Assembly: GCA_007922225.1 (NCBI GenBank)
Contig: ML679961.1
Coordinates: forward strand, 3,082,319-3,146,318
DNA length: 64,000 nucleotides
Reading direction: 5' to 3'
DNA from: Emydura subglobosa
Lineage: Eukaryota; Chordata; Testudines; Chelidae
Shown in pieces: positions 1 through 11,669 of the stretch. A program made the position numbers and the translations under genes. The notes below the pieces were generated by a model that worked only from the letters and a program-made list of their open reading frames with translations, was not told the origin of the DNA and did no database searches. The first letter of the stretch is position 1, and each line of letters opens with the position of its first letter.

Positions 1-679
1 CGTGTCTTGAACCCAGATCTGCCTCTCTTCAAACGGCTTGTGTGGCTCTGGGTAAAGCGGAGGCGGCTCATAGGAAGCCCCTGCAGCATTCTAGGAGCGC
101 ACACGCTGATAGGACCTCCTGGGCTCCTGGCTCTCACTCGGGTCAATCAAGAACAACACGCTGGACTCCAGTGGAGTTGTGCAAGCGTAAAGCTAGTGTC
201 ATCTGGCAGTATCAGCGCTTTTGCCTGGTCCCCCAGCACCACCCATCCCTGCCCCACCTCCCTCCCCTGAGCAGGAAGCAGCCATCTGGGGAGAAAGAAA
301 ACAAGAGTCCAAAATGAAACGGAAAATAGGAAGGGAGGAGAAGGAAGAAGTGAAAATAGGCAGGGGAAGAGAGCAGAGACTGGAAGACTGGAGCAGGAGA
401 GAGGCCAGGAAACGGCGTGGCACCAGCGAGAACATGAGTGCATGGTGCAAGGCACAGTCTGTCACTCTGGCCCAAGAGAGGGAAGCCAGAAAACCATGAA
501 GGAGGCCTCCAGGGTGGCCAGACCAGCTCAAGGCATGACCCACGGCGATCCGACTGGCCTTCTCCAGCTTAGCACCACAGCCCGGGCTGCAGTGGTCGGT
601 GGAGCCCCCTCGGTTCTGCAGCGCTGTGGCCCTGGTCCAGCACAGCACTTCTGCATTTGAACCGCCCCCTGGCGAAGGG
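1..679. other. No gene recognised; purine-rich tract
   Basis: I see no gene or repeat family I can name. From about 285 to 480 the plus strand is strongly purine-rich (GA-rich), which opens several chance frames on both strands. No splice-flanked exon or conserved protein motif is visible. Confidence 0.5.
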
Positions 680-682
680 TGT

Positions 683-730
683 GGGGGCACCCTGACTTCA
701 ACGGGACTATGCACAGGCTTAACGTTATGT
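683..730. repeat. Palindromic repeat fragment (TTGACTTCAA-type core)
   Basis: The segment reads GACTTCAACGGGACTATGCACAGG and continues into a CTTAACGTTA-like stretch. It matches one half of the short palindromic family that recurs at about nine places in this window, built around a core close to TTGAAGTCAATGG. Confidence 0.45.
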
Positions 731-756
731 ATTGCAGGGAACAGGTTATGGGCAGT

Positions 757-935
757 CAGACCTAATGGTTAGAGTCGGGAGCCCAGCACTGGAGTCAGGA
801 GTCAAGCCAGGGGTCAAAACCAGAGTCAGCATCAGGTAGGATATACCAGCAGGGACCTGAAGCAATCCAGGAAAGCAGGAGCTGGGAGCGGGCTGGGATG
901 CAGAGGGGCTGGAACCATGTGTATGGGAGGTGCTG
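757..935 (+). repeat. Probable interspersed repeat with GAGTCAGG iterations
   Basis: It opens with CCTAATGGTTAGAGTCGGGA, which resembles a tRNA-like A box. Short iterations of GGAGTCAGGAGTCAAG and GGGTCAAAACCAGAGTCAG follow. A tRNA-derived SINE is the likeliest reading, but no clear B box is present, so the family is unassigned. Confidence 0.35.
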
Positions 936-1026
936 AGAGCCACTGAACCAAACTGTAAACCCTGTATATAGTGGAAACCACTTCAAGCCAGGTGTGACAC
1001 CCCGCCGCATGCCTAGTTACTTGAGG

Positions 1027-1130
1027 TGCTCATGCCTCAGTTTCCCTAGCTGAGGCTGATCCTGCCCACCCATGTAAAGCATTTGGAAATGAACAGATAA
1101 GCACCGTCAGTATTGTCATCCAGATATCGT
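1027..1130 (+). repeat. CORE-SINE/MIR-like 3' fragment
   Basis: TGCCTCAGTTTCCCTAGCTG is the conserved MIR-type segment. TGTAAAGCATTTGGAAATGA, typical of the 3' part of such SINEs, follows it. The fragment is diverged and truncated on both sides. Confidence 0.5.
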
Positions 1131-1589
1131 CTTTCCATCACCTGGGAGCGTCATCCCATGTGCTGCTTCTCATCCACTCCACAGTAGATGGTGTCAGCAA
1201 CTTTACCCACTATAATTCAAGGCTCGGAAATTATCCCCGACAGGGACCACTTTGCCATTTGCTATTTATGTGGCAGCAGGCTGGAAAAATAAAATTGAGT
1301 TGCTCTAGAATTAGGACTGGATCGTGAATAAATTGGTTCCTTCATTCCATTTTCAGTGGGAGCCAGGCTTAAAAGATTAATAAATTCATCTCTCTCGAAA
1401 ATGTAATTATAAAAACCTTGTTTGTGACTCATTTCCTGCAGTCTGATTTGACATCTTCCAAACAGAAACTTTGTCAAGAATTGTACGTTCTAGGGAAATG
1501 CTTAGATGGAGCACTTTGCGGAGCACTTGGACGTTTGCCTGCTACTGCCTCAGTAATGCTTTACAGCTTTTTCATTGGGACACAGATTG

Positions 1590-1999
1590 AATCATAGCAC
1601 TGTAGGACGGGAAGAAACCTCGAGAGTTCATCTAGTCCAGTCCCCTGCACTCATGGCAGGACCAAGCATTATCTAGACCATCCCTGACAGCTGTTGGTCG
1701 AACCTGCTCTTAAAAATCTCCAATGATGGAGATTCCACAGCCTCCCTAGGCAATTTATTCCAGTGCTTACGTAAGCAGACAGCTTTTCCCAATGTCCAGC
1801 CTAAACCGCCCTTGCTGCAGTTTAAGCCCATTGCTTCTTGTCCTGTCCTCAGAGGTTAAAAGATTGTTACAAGGAGGAGGGAGAAAAATTGTTCTTTTTA
1901 TGTCCTTGAAAACTGTTATCATGTCCCCCCTCAGTCTTCTCTTCTCCAGACTAAACAAATCCAATTTTCTCGGTTTTCTTTCATGTTTTCTAGACCTAT
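1590..1999 (-). mobile_element. CR1 LINE 3' fragment (older subfamily)
   Basis: On the minus strand this is the end of CR1 ORF2 plus the 3' UTR. The plus strand starts with the inverted CR1 tail (AATCATAGCACTG), runs through TCTAGTCCAGTCCCCTGCACT, and includes an inverted segment matching the ORF2 C-terminal region (GGAGATTCCACAGCCTCCCTAGG). It is clearly more diverged than the CR1 copy that abuts it at 2001. Confidence 0.85.
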
Positions 2000-2000
2000 A

Positions 2001-2718
2001 ATCATAGAATCACAGAGCTGGAAGGGACCTCAGGAGGTATCTAGTCCAACCCCCTGCTCAAAGCAGGACTAACCTCAACTCAATCATCCCAGCCAAGGCT
2101 TTCTCAAGCCGCAGCTTAAAAACCTCTAAAGATGGAGATTCCACCACCTCCCTAGGTAACCCATTCCAGTGCTTCACCACCCTCCTAGGGAAAAACCTTT
2201 TCCTAATATCCAACCTAGACCTCCCGCCCTGCAACTTGAGACCGTTGCTCCTTGTTCTGTCATCTGCCACCACTGAGAACAGCCTAGCTCCATCCTCCCT
2301 GGAACCCCCTTGCAGGTAGCTAAAGGCTGCTATCAAGTCCCCCCCACCACTCTTCTCTTCTGCAGACTAAACAAGCCCAGTTTCCTCAGTCTCTCCTCAT
2401 AAGTCTTGTGCTCCAGCCCCCTCATCATTTTTGTTGCCCTCCGCGGGACTCTCTCCAACTTGTCCACATCCTTCCTGTAGTGGGGGGCCCAAAACTGGAC
2501 ACAATACTCCAAATGCGGCCTCACCAATGCCGAATAGAGGGGAATAATCACTTCCCTTTGTCTTCCGGCAATGCCCCTCCTAATGCAGCCCTATATGCTA
2601 TTAGCCTTCTTGGCAACCAGGGCACAACTGCTGACTCATATCCAGCTTCTTATCCACTGTTACCCCCAGGTCCTTTTCTGCAGAACTGCTGCCTAGCTCG
2701 TCAGTCTGTAGCTGGTGC
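2001..2718 (-). mobile_element. CR1 LINE 3' fragment with ORF2 C-terminal remnant
   Basis: It starts at the inverted 3' tail (ATCATAGAATCACAGAGCTG) and runs 718 bp into the reverse-transcriptase C-terminal region. Minus-strand frames 2333-2551 and 2058-2336 encode CR1 ORF2 motifs such as [20 protein letters not shown] and [20 protein letters not shown], which are also found in the longer CR1 at 44732-46721. The coding frame is broken at about 2335. The 5' side is truncated near 2718, where the match to the other copies stops. Confidence 0.92.
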
Positions 2719-2719
2719 C

Positions 2720-4599
2720 TGACACATGATTTTGGAACAGTTGAGTCTGGTAATTCTGCAAACTTCTATTTTCTGTTCTGTTTCTGCCAGCTAACAACCC
2801 TCACTAATTCTTCTCAGCAGAGCAGATACTTCGTCGTTAAGGGCACACTGGCTTTGGGATGAGCAGGTAACCCTCTGAAGGACCTGAGCAAGGTCTCCAT
2901 AGTGCTAAGTCCTCTCAGCAGGCCCTGAAATATGGCTGATCTGAGTCGGGGTGCAGGCCTAGGGGAGCGGAGGTCAATTCTTTCATTGGGGGATGGAGAG
3001 GGAATAAACTTGCTGCAGACAGGAAGCTAACAGAGGTGGAGCTAGAAGGTGTGACCCACTCAAATGTGACATGGGCACGACTCCGCTCCCGTGCCCTGGA
3101 TGGGTTACAGAAAGGCTCTCTGTGGGAGCGTCTCCCGTCTGGCAGGTAATCTTCAAACAGAGCCAGTGTTAACACGAATGTGCAGACTGGTCCGAAGTGT
3201 GTTGGTTGCTTGTTTACTTAAACTAAGAGTGACTTATTCTGCTGGGGAGAGGGATTTTTTTTTGTCTGTAGAATAAATGTCACGAAATGGCTCTGGCTGT
3301 TCATCTCGCTGCCTGCCCCTTCCCCAGGATTCCAGTGGGCAGGTTATTCTAGCATCACTAATCAATGAATCTCTCCTTTGAAATGTTCATCCGTCTTCAT
3401 GTTCAGTCCTCAGCAGCCTCTTTCCTCTGTGCAGTTTGTTCACAAGCACAAGGAAATGTCGGCACTACATTTTGGAAGGGATCTTATTCATCAGTAGTTT
3501 CTCATCTACTTTTTAATCTGGCTACAAAAATTGAAATGCCACATTAATAGTGACTTGTCTGACTGGAGTTTTCACTCAATCAATCCTTCATGAGAAAGCA
3601 GCCAGAGCTGCTGCATCTCCTCACGGATATCACTTACAGGATATTTAGAATTGCTGATATCTGAATGTCTGTTCATTTTGACCCTCACCACTTTGGCTTT
3701 CATACCAACAGAGGCCTGGGATTGCAAGTATACCCCATGGCAACCAGTTCACAACACCATCCCGACACCAGTTCCTCTCCCCTGCCTGACTAATGGCTCT
3801 GGACAACTGATTTGCATTCTCTGTTAATCTCACACGTAAATGTTGGTTCTTTGAGGTTGGAGAGAGAAGGGAACGTGTCCTTTGCTTAATTCAAGAGAAT
3901 ACCAAAAAGTGGAGGCTAATTGTAGCAATAAATACAGTGAATTACACTTCCCGCTGAGACAGAAGGGACCAAGCCAGCAGCCAGAGAGGTGGGCAGGGGT
4001 GCTCCCCCGGGGCGGGGAATGTGAGCCATCAGCTTCAGACATTCTGGCAGTGGAAAGAAGTTTCAAGGTCAAGGGTGGGTGACTCAGGAGTTATGGAAAT
4101 CTGGCCCTGGCCCATCCCTGCCCTGTTCTTGGTCCCAGGCTCTGAGAAGGAAGCTCGGGCTGTTATTGACTTGTATTTCCGTACGTTACGGGGTGCTGCT
4201 CCCTTCTTGCGAGCGCCCCTACGGGGACGGGGTGTGCGTCTGCCTGCACTCTCTAGCTTTGGGCTGCTTGTGGTGACCCCGTCGGCAGTTCACTTTTCTC
4301 GTGTGGGTTTTCATCCGGCTGCATCACACACCGTCTGGATGTGTGAAACAAAACAAACCGCTTCCAGGGTACAAGTGCAACCGGGCTTCTCTCGGTGCCC
4401 TTAGTACAGCCTCTGTTTGTAGCCCCGTCCCTGGGATTGAGCCTCAATCAGTCCAATGGGGCTATCGCAGTATCCTACTTAAAACTGTCTTTCAGCTCCT
4501 CTGGGGCCCTTTCGCAGGTGGTCCCTGGTCTGCAATGGAGCAGTGCCCCCCAGGCTTCCTCCCTGGAGACTGTTTGCTGGTAGCAAGCCAACCTGACCC
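2720..4599. other. No gene recognised
   Basis: Nothing in this 1.9 kb stretch resolves into a protein domain, an RNA gene or a repeat family I can name. Base composition is unremarkable. Confidence 0.5.
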
Positions 4600-5165
4600 C
4601 AGCTCTCCAGGGGGCCAGTAGTTCAGTTCACTCCCCTTCCAGGCGTATCAGTCAACAAATGCGAACCCTCTGCCGTGAACCCTTCAGCCCACTCCTTAGA
4701 CTACGCAAACCCCCTTGCTCAGGCCACTTCACCTGTGACCACTGGGTGGGACCAGCCCACGCACTACTCCAGGCCCAGCCCAAGGACCCTATAAATAGCA
4801 GCCCCGTGCTGCATCCCTTTTAATGCAACACTACTGTTCCCTGGGCCACTTCCCAGCAGCCCCTTCACCTTTCACTTCACCCTTGGCTAAGAGCCAAAGT
4901 CCCAGTTGCTTGAGTCCCTGCAGCCAGCCAAGGGCACCTTCCCTGCTCCTCTGGCTCCAGCTAGCAGCTGACTGTGCTTTATCCAGCAGCTCTTTTTATA
5001 TGAGCCTACTGGAGTCTGATTGGCTGCTCCCTGCAGCCTCTCTCTAATTGACTGCTTCCCCCGTAGCCACTCTAGGCAGCCTGGAGGACTCACCCCCACT
5101 GCTCCTGTTCTGGGGCGGGGTGGGGTAGGATGGTGAGGCCTCCAGCAGGGAGCCTCAGAGCTATT
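4600..5165 (+). repeat. Possible LTR-like repeat with TATA box and inverted CCAAT
   Basis: GGACCCTATAAATAGCAGCC carries a textbook TATA box at 4790-4798. About 225 bp downstream TGATTGGCTG holds an inverted CCAAT motif, inside a C/T-rich segment ending in a GGGGCGGGG run. The mix of promoter motifs and C-rich tail suggests an LTR or retro-promoter. No paired copy, PBS or coding region is present, so the class is a guess. Confidence 0.3.
4790..4798 (+). promoter_or_regulatory. TATA-box candidate
   Basis: TATAAATAG in a GC-richer context (CCAAGGACCC before, CAGCCCCGTG after). The match is strong, but I cannot tie it to any transcript or gene in the window. Confidence 0.35.
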
Positions 5166-5175
5166 ACACCCCATC

Positions 5176-5420
5176 ACACCATAGTACTGAGGAGCCCCGG
5201 GCATGGACCAGGGCTGTGTTGCGCTAGGGGCTGTGCAAACAGAACAAAAAGACTGTCCCCTGCTGCAAGTAGCTTACAAACTAATGAATACGGAGGGTGT
5301 GTGCAGGGACCGTTAGCTAATCAACGAACTCAGACAGAGGGATCCTCATTTTGCTGTAGGTTTGTACAGTGCCCAGCACAATGAGGCTGAGACCTCAATT
5401 ATTACAAATAATAATAATGC
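5176..5420. repeat. Two SINE-derived fragments in opposite orientation
   Basis: 5176-5300 contains GGGCATGGACCAGGGCTGTG, then GCTAGGGGCTGTGCAAACAG and an AGCTTACAAACTAAT segment. 5360-5415 contains TTTGTACAGTGCCCAGCACA and AATAATAATAATGC. Both resemble the shared 3' unit of the SINE also seen at 42715-42875 and 52245-52440. The first fragment reads inverted, the second direct. Confidence 0.5.
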
Positions 5421-5425
5421 ACCAG

Positions 5426-6057
5426 GAATACCTATTCTGTCTGGATGGGTGTGGGCAATTGCTTGCATCAGCCATAGGCTGCCTACTCAGGCTAGCTGCA
5501 AGAGAAATGTTACACAAGAGAAGGGGCAGCTACCGTACCTTTCACCCCAACCCAGTGCCTTTCTGATAGGAATGGCAGACTACTACCGCCCTCGCCAGCA
5601 GTACCTGGGAGCCATGAACATCCCACGGACTCAGGGGACACAGTCGCTCTCATGGTGGCAAGTTCTGATCTGTGAACTGTGCATGGGGCTGGAAGGGGGA
5701 AGGGTGTTGTCTGTCAAAGTGGCATACGCTGGGAATTGTCCTCTCTGGTTGTTGGCAAACACGGAGACCAGGGGAGCAATAATCAGGGATGCACCTGCGG
5801 AGAATTCTACTCCACATTCCCATGCCTGCTTGGAGTCTACTTTAAACCTCGTGCAGTGAGTCTCCAGCCAACGCCAGTGTGTTTAAAGGGACGGTGGCGG
5901 CCTATGTCATGACAGGCTTTTAGCAGAGCACAAGGTCTGTCAGGGGAAGGACAGCTCTATTTGATACACCCAGGATCTCTTGGCCAGACGGGCGTCACAG
6001 CATTGTACTTACATCAGCTGCAAGGGCTGGTCTAAGATCAGGCCGCGAACCAACTAC
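5426..6057. other. No gene recognised
   Basis: The longest frame (5362-5859) begins inside the SINE fragment and shows no domain or motif I recognise. I consider it a chance frame. Confidence 0.45.
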
Positions 6058-6059
6058 TC

Positions 6060-6440
6060 TAAGGCACGTCTACACTACAAACCTAACTCGACCTATGTTC
6101 GGTCGACTTGCAGCCACCGCAGTGACCGCTGCAGTGTCTGATGCCCGCACTCCTCTGCTTCTGCCAGTGGTGCAGGTCCTCACAGAGAGCACTTCCACTG
6201 AGTGAAGAAGAGCAGCATTGGGGGCTGAGAGCCACGCAGCTCCCAAGCGGGAGCCCAGCTGCCCCCCGGGCTCCTGCTTCCCCCTGCTCCCAATCCGGAG
6301 CGGGATCCCAGCTGCCTGGGCCCATCGCCACCCTGTGCCCAGACTGAAGGCTGGGTGGCAGCCCAGCAGGGGAGCTGGCTTTCTTCTCAATGTCACGGCT
6401 CCAGCGTAGAGGAAGAGGCTGTCTTTGTTCATTCTCAACT
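6060..6440. mobile_element. Probable non-autonomous DNA transposon (MITE-like) fragment
   Basis: The block opens with GGCACGTCTACACTACAAAC, a terminal-type sequence of hAT-like reptile MITEs. An internal palindrome CGACCTATGTTCGGTCGAC follows, then GC-rich filler with GGGAGCCCAGCTGCC-type palindromes. No transposase frame is present. The right end is uncertain because no clear matching terminus is visible. Confidence 0.4.
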
Positions 6441-9158
6441 CCCACGGTTTTGAGGGTCTTCTGGGGGGAACGCAGACCCTGGGTGACAGATAAATGGCAG
6501 TCTCAAAGCGGAGAGCTCTGGTTTTTTTCGGTTTGGTTTTTAATAAAGCTTCTTCTTACGGTGAGTTGTCACTGACATGACAGGAGAGAAAACATGTATG
6601 AAACAACAGGGTCTAATGAGCGATCCTCTCAGTGGAATGTAGGCAGTCTCTCAAAACAAGACCATATCTCTTCCCACCACAGATATTTCCTAGACATTTC
6701 GAGGCCATGGCAGAAGAAGGGTCAGTACGATGAAGGGGTAGGGCAAAACCCTGCCACGCAGGTTGGGATGGGGAATGGACGGTGCCAGCCACGCAGATGA
6801 GGATGGCTAAAGGGCTAGCACAGGAGCACCCAGTGCTGCAGTTCTGCACCCTCCTCGCCAGGGCATGCTGCCAGGGGTTACAATAAGAAGGAGCACAAGT
6901 TCCACTCCTCTCTTAAAAGCCCGGGGGAAGCCCCACTTCCCTGGTAGATGAGGACTTCCTCAGGCTGGGGGAATCTCAAGTGGAGCAATGGGAGGAAGCG
7001 GTACATGCCTGGGGATCCCTGCTGCCCTATTAGTAGGTGGGGCAGGAATGGCATCTGATGGGCAAAGAGGTCTCTCAGTGTGGAGCTGTCTGCTAACAGC
7101 TAACCCTCCTGGCCAAAGGAAGAGGAGATGGAGAAGCCCTTTGCCATGTCTCCACCTACAGAAGAAGTCCGGTAAGGAAGGCCAGCAGGAAGAGGCTCAG
7201 TGCCCGTTCCGTGTGCTCCTGGTGGAAAGGAAGTCGAACGATATATCAGATCTTGGACACAGCGTTTAAAGGGGACAGTAGTTTAGAACACGTGTACAGT
7301 GTCCATTTGCTCATCACACTGGATAAATACCTCGATGCTGCTCCTGTATGTTCCATTGCCACCCCGCTGTCCAGCAGTAGCAGATTCAGGGCCTTGCAGC
7401 TCGACTTTCCAGGGGCAGAGAAGTCACTGACACAGGGTGTGCAACTTGTTTATTCTACACTGCATACACCAGTCCTGGGACAGTTCTCCGACAAGCCCCT
7501 CTTGGAGAAATCTCATCTCAGACGCCAATACCTGGTTTCCACGGCGCAACACTGCTGCAAGAGCTCCAGCTAGATAGATGAAGGCAGAGAGCAAACTCCC
7601 TGCTTGCTTGCCACGGCTCCCTCCCAAGAGGAGGAACATCATAAAACAGTAGCAAACCTCAAACAGCGCCCCCGGGCTGTTAAAAAGAACGTGTAAGACT
7701 ACGTGTAACAGCCCCACCTGGTGACTCCCCCATGCCAACATGTATTGTAGGACTGCTGCACACATGGTGCTCTGGCGTGGACTGACATCCCTACTGCACT
7801 TACATCACACCCAGGCCCAAGAACCATTTGTCGGATTGTCCCCTTTTTAAACAGATGCAATTATTTCTAAATAAGGTCTCTTAAAAACTGCATGAGGCAG
7901 CACAAGCTCCTGCCCCCACAAACCCTGGCTCCTGCCATGTTCAGGGCTGTAGCAAACATTTCATTGTCTGTAACAGAAAGCGGCTATTTTGCCTCACGGG
8001 GATATGCAGCATTTTTTATGAGTCTCTCTGCTGTGGAGCCAGGACGGCTCTGAAGAAGAAGATTTGTTTCCGCTCTTCACATCTTCACCTGGGGTATTCT
8101 TTCTTTTAGATGCCAAACATATATTACCTTTAAAAAAAACCACCCCGCTTGATAGGATCATTTCTTTGACAGAAATTGAGTCCATACACTGTGAAAAAGG
8201 GAGCCAGAGGCAGAATGGGGTCAAATTGGAATGGAAGAAGGGAGAGCTCCAGAAGTTAAAGTGTTTCAGACTCCCCTCCTGTCGGCAATCATTGGGTCTG
8301 ATCCTCAGCTGCCTGGCACTTTGTCTGCTACCTTGCACGAGTGAGTGTACAATGCTACCACATCAGGTCTCCCCGTCCTCACACCGCCAGCAGCATTTTC
8401 CATCCACTTTGCAAATGAGTCAATGACTCCATAAGGTAGCAGGCAGAGGGGAATTGGGCCCATTGTATTTCCCATCAAATTACTGCCCCCACAGACAAGA
8501 GAGAGCGCTAAGTGCTGGCAAGTAATTACCAAAAGCAGCTAAGAACTGAGAAGACAGAAGAGTATATTGATTCTTAAATCATTGTCTGCAAAAGTGCAGG
8601 AGTGCTGTAAAAGGGAGTAACACCAGGGCTGACAAATGGGGATAAAACAGAACTTTTTTTATTTTAAACAAACCTACGGCACAGAAGACGAAGGTGCATT
8701 TGGATTAATGTGCAGTCTTCTACCAGCAAGTCTAAGTTCAGTTAAAAGCAACTAATGTGGTTGGAATGTGAAAGGTAAACAGGGATCATTTCCAAAAGCC
8801 TCAGCCTCCTGTCTGTATGCAACAATATCCGTCCGCAAGCTGAATGGCATTAACACTGCAGCCCCTGAATCACACCACGTGAGATCAAAGCAGAGGCACG
8901 CAGCACTGCAGGCTATGATGGATTTTTGATGAATTTATTTGCCCTTCCAGCCTATTCTTGTCAAACTGCAATTTGGCTGCTACAGTGAGCTGCTGGCTTT
9001 CGATGTGGTTTTGGTTTTTATACCCTCTGCACCACAAATGTGAATTGCACTGAGTCAAGGCAGCGATTGGTAACACTGATGGGCCATTACTGGTAAGGCA
9101 GTGTTTAACCTGGGTCTCAAAACAACGATTACTGACTTTAATAAACGCACATGGATTG
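6441..9158. other. No gene recognised
   Basis: This 2.7 kb stretch holds no repeat or coding motif that I can name. Frames of up to 120 codons on both strands (for example 7211-7573 and 8064-8426) overlap each other without any domain signature, so I treat them as noise. Confidence 0.45.
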
Positions 9159-9159
9159 A

Positions 9160-9344
9160 TCATAGAATCATAGAGTCGGAAGGGACCTCAGGAGGTATCT
9201 AGTCCAACCCCCTGCTCAAAGCAGGACTAACCTCAGCTAAATCATCCCAGCCAGGGCTTTGTCAAGACACAGCTTAAAAACCTCTAAAGATGGAGATTCC
9301 ACCACCTCCCTAGGTAACCCATTCCAGTGCTTCACCACCCTCCT
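9160..9344 (-). mobile_element. CR1 LINE 3' fragment
   Basis: The inverted 3' tail (TCATAGAATCATAGAGTCGG) is followed by the inverted segment GGACTAACCTCAGC and the ORF2 C-terminal end, closing at CACCACCCTCCT. It is about 185 bp long, 5'-truncated, and close in sequence to the copy at 2001. Confidence 0.9.
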
Positions 9345-10390
9345 CAGTTAGGAATACATCAGTTGCCTGATGACTGAGCTCTTAAGCCTTAAATAACCGT
9401 AGACCAGTCACATGATGCAAAAAGTCCTGGTGTAAATTGAACCTCTCAAGGCAGTTCAGTGCTATCTCAGAACACCCTGCCTTTTGCCCTCTCTGTTGTG
9501 CCTAGGTATTGCAGCACACCGCTTCTCATGTTGATCTTGATCTCAGTGGTTTGGTACAAGTAACCCTCAAAAGCATTCATGGGACAATATGAGCCCATTC
9601 CAGTTATGCCAGGATAACAATTCCCCTGCCACAGGGGAACTCTTCGGTGCTCTAGAGCCAGTGTAGACTACCCTACGCCAATGGCATGGTAGTGTTTTGT
9701 TGGGGTAGGGTTGTGGTTCCTTTTGGGGGAGAGGCAGTCACGTGCTGTTCTTGTCTGTGCCTGAGAAGGCAGGTCGGAGAAGTGCCCCAACACTCAGGGC
9801 CGAAGGTAGGGAGATTTGTGCTGGGCTGTAGTTCCTGGGGGGGGGTTCATTTCTATAATATATGGAGACCTAAACCTGATCAACTGACAAAGGAGAGCTT
9901 TTCTTCTGGTACAGGTTTGCCTCCATCTTTGAAAAGCCTCCTCCCACAACCCCCTGCAGCATGTTCAGTGCAGTCTGGGGGATTCTAGAGTAAAAAGCTA
10001 TTCTCAGATCTGCCACCAGCTGGCAATTAGCATAACAAAAATACCTACAACATTACACTCCTCCCCCTTCAAAGGATTAGTCAGAATGCACTTAAAACAT
10101 TAACATGATAACAGCAAAACAAAACATCCTAACTCAGATTTAGGGATAGACGACAGTCATCTTCAGGCAATAACAAGGGATTATTCTGCCCTCTCCAGCA
10201 TAATTGCATTACTCCTACAAATCCCGTCTGTCTCTGGGCTTGGAAGATTTTCTGGAACAGCACAATGAAAACATCTGTGGTCCTCCATCAGTAGCAGGTG
10301 CAGAAAGGCTTTCTGATACTAAAACCATCTCTTCAGGCTTAACTTCCAAGACCATTGCATTGTAGGTTCCTTAGCAATCTTGCTGTTTCT
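9345..10390. other. No gene recognised
   Basis: I see no assignable feature. A G run at about 9838-9846 is the only low-complexity point. Confidence 0.45.
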
Positions 10391-10413
10391 GGACGTATCA
10401 AGTAGATAGTCAA

Positions 10414-10843
10414 ATGATGATGAAATTGCAGATGAGATGGGCAGGTCATGTCACCCGAACGTCAGGTGAGCGACTGCCAAAGATCTTTTACAGTGAGCTA
10501 AAGGAGGGAAAGCGCTCTCAGGGCGGCCAGAAGAAACGTTTAAGGACTCCCCCGAGTTATCCCTGGGGCATTTCAGCACTGACCCAGAGTTTTGGGAATA
10601 TCCCGTTCATGATCATTCTACTAGCGAAGCCTCATCCATAGACTGTAGCTCAGATATGAGCGGAGGAGAAATGTCGAGGCAGAGCGGAAGCACCAACAAG
10701 ATAAATCTCACAACAGCAGCACCTCTGTAGTAAAGCAAGTAACCCATAGCAGTATCTCTTGTTCCGTGTGCCACGGACAGTTCAAAGCTCAAATTGACCT
10801 GCTCAGCCACTCACATGCTCACAACAACCAGACCAACCAGTGA
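10414..10843 (+). pseudogene. 3' end of a non-CR1 LINE ORF with a C2H2 finger tail
   Basis: The first frame (10414 onward) contains [16 protein letters not shown] followed by a [11 protein letters not shown] motif. This pairing marks the C-terminal region of a non-LTR retrotransposon polyprotein. A frame change follows. From 10676 a second frame reads EAERKHQQDK and ends at TGA 10841-10843 with CSVCHGQFKAQ...SHSHAH, a C-x2-C-x12-H-x3-H zinc finger of the kind that closes this protein family. A short segment with stops separates the two parts. The upstream reverse transcriptase is absent, as expected for a 5'-truncated LINE. I do not name the clade. It differs from CR1, which lacks this finger, and it is certainly inactive. 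Confidence 0.7.
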
Positions 10844-11279
10844 TGTCATGGCCATCTTTGAACCTGAAGGCCAAATAACAAGGTGACAGGCACCCATGCT
10901 GTGAGACCCAAACAGATGGGGGGGGGGACCACCACACTCCGAGCGGCTGGCCCATTGCCCAGAGCAAGAGCGGGAGCACGGCAGGCTGTACTGCACCCTG
11001 GAGAACGCAGTGCTGCAGAACAGCAGTGGGCAGCCAGCGAAAAGCAGGGCTCACGCAGTAAAGGGAAACTGGAATCGAGCCCTATATCATGCACTGTGTA
11101 GGGGCAAGAGAATCACCCCCCAGCATGATAAATGCCTGAGCGTCCGATGGGAGACTGCTCACTCAGCGTTTCAGAAAGGCTGCAGTGACCAATTTCACAG
11201 GTTGGTCCCTGGGTGCCCTTTCCCGGAAGCGCTTCCCTATGCAGAGGAGGACTTTGTATAGGACTTGAGGCACTACCAG

Positions 11280-11400
11280 GACGTGCTTTAGGTTTGCCAT
11301 CTCTCTGGTTTTTACCCGGACAGTCTGGTCTTTGGCTGCTGTGTCTAGGTGCTATTTAATTTGCCAGGTGTCCAGTTTTCAGGATCTGGCCACCCTAAAT
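11280..11400. repeat. Unclassified interspersed repeat fragment
   Basis: The text TTTACCCGGACAGTCTGGTC and GTGTCCAGTTTTCAGGATCT ending in CCACCCTA resembles the 'CCGGACAG...ACCCTA' repeat ends common in reptile DNA. The assignment rests on memory of that pattern only. Confidence 0.25.
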
Positions 11401-11561
11401 AGTACCGAACCAAAAGCCTAGGTACCGTGGGCCAGGGGCAGGTGCCAGATCATTAACCTACACCAGCCTCTGCTCAGTCAGGGCTGCCTCCTATCTGCAG
11501 GCAGGCTCCTTGAGACAATCCAGTGAGCAACCAGAGATGGGAGAGAGAAGAGCGAGTGACA

Positions 11562-11635
11562 GGGGCGGAGCTTGGGGAAGAGGCAGAGAAGGGGCGGAGC
11601 TTGGGGAAGAGGCAGAGCAGGGGGTGGAGCCTTGT
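11562..11635. repeat. Minisatellite, 29-bp period
   Basis: AGGGGCGGAGCTTGGGGAAG followed by AGGCAGAG is repeated about 2.5 times with a 29-bp period. The third, partial unit has diverged to GGGGGTGGAGCC. Confidence 0.8.
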
Positions 11636-11669
11636 GGGGTCCAATTACCAGCAAATAGAAAGGTGGTGA

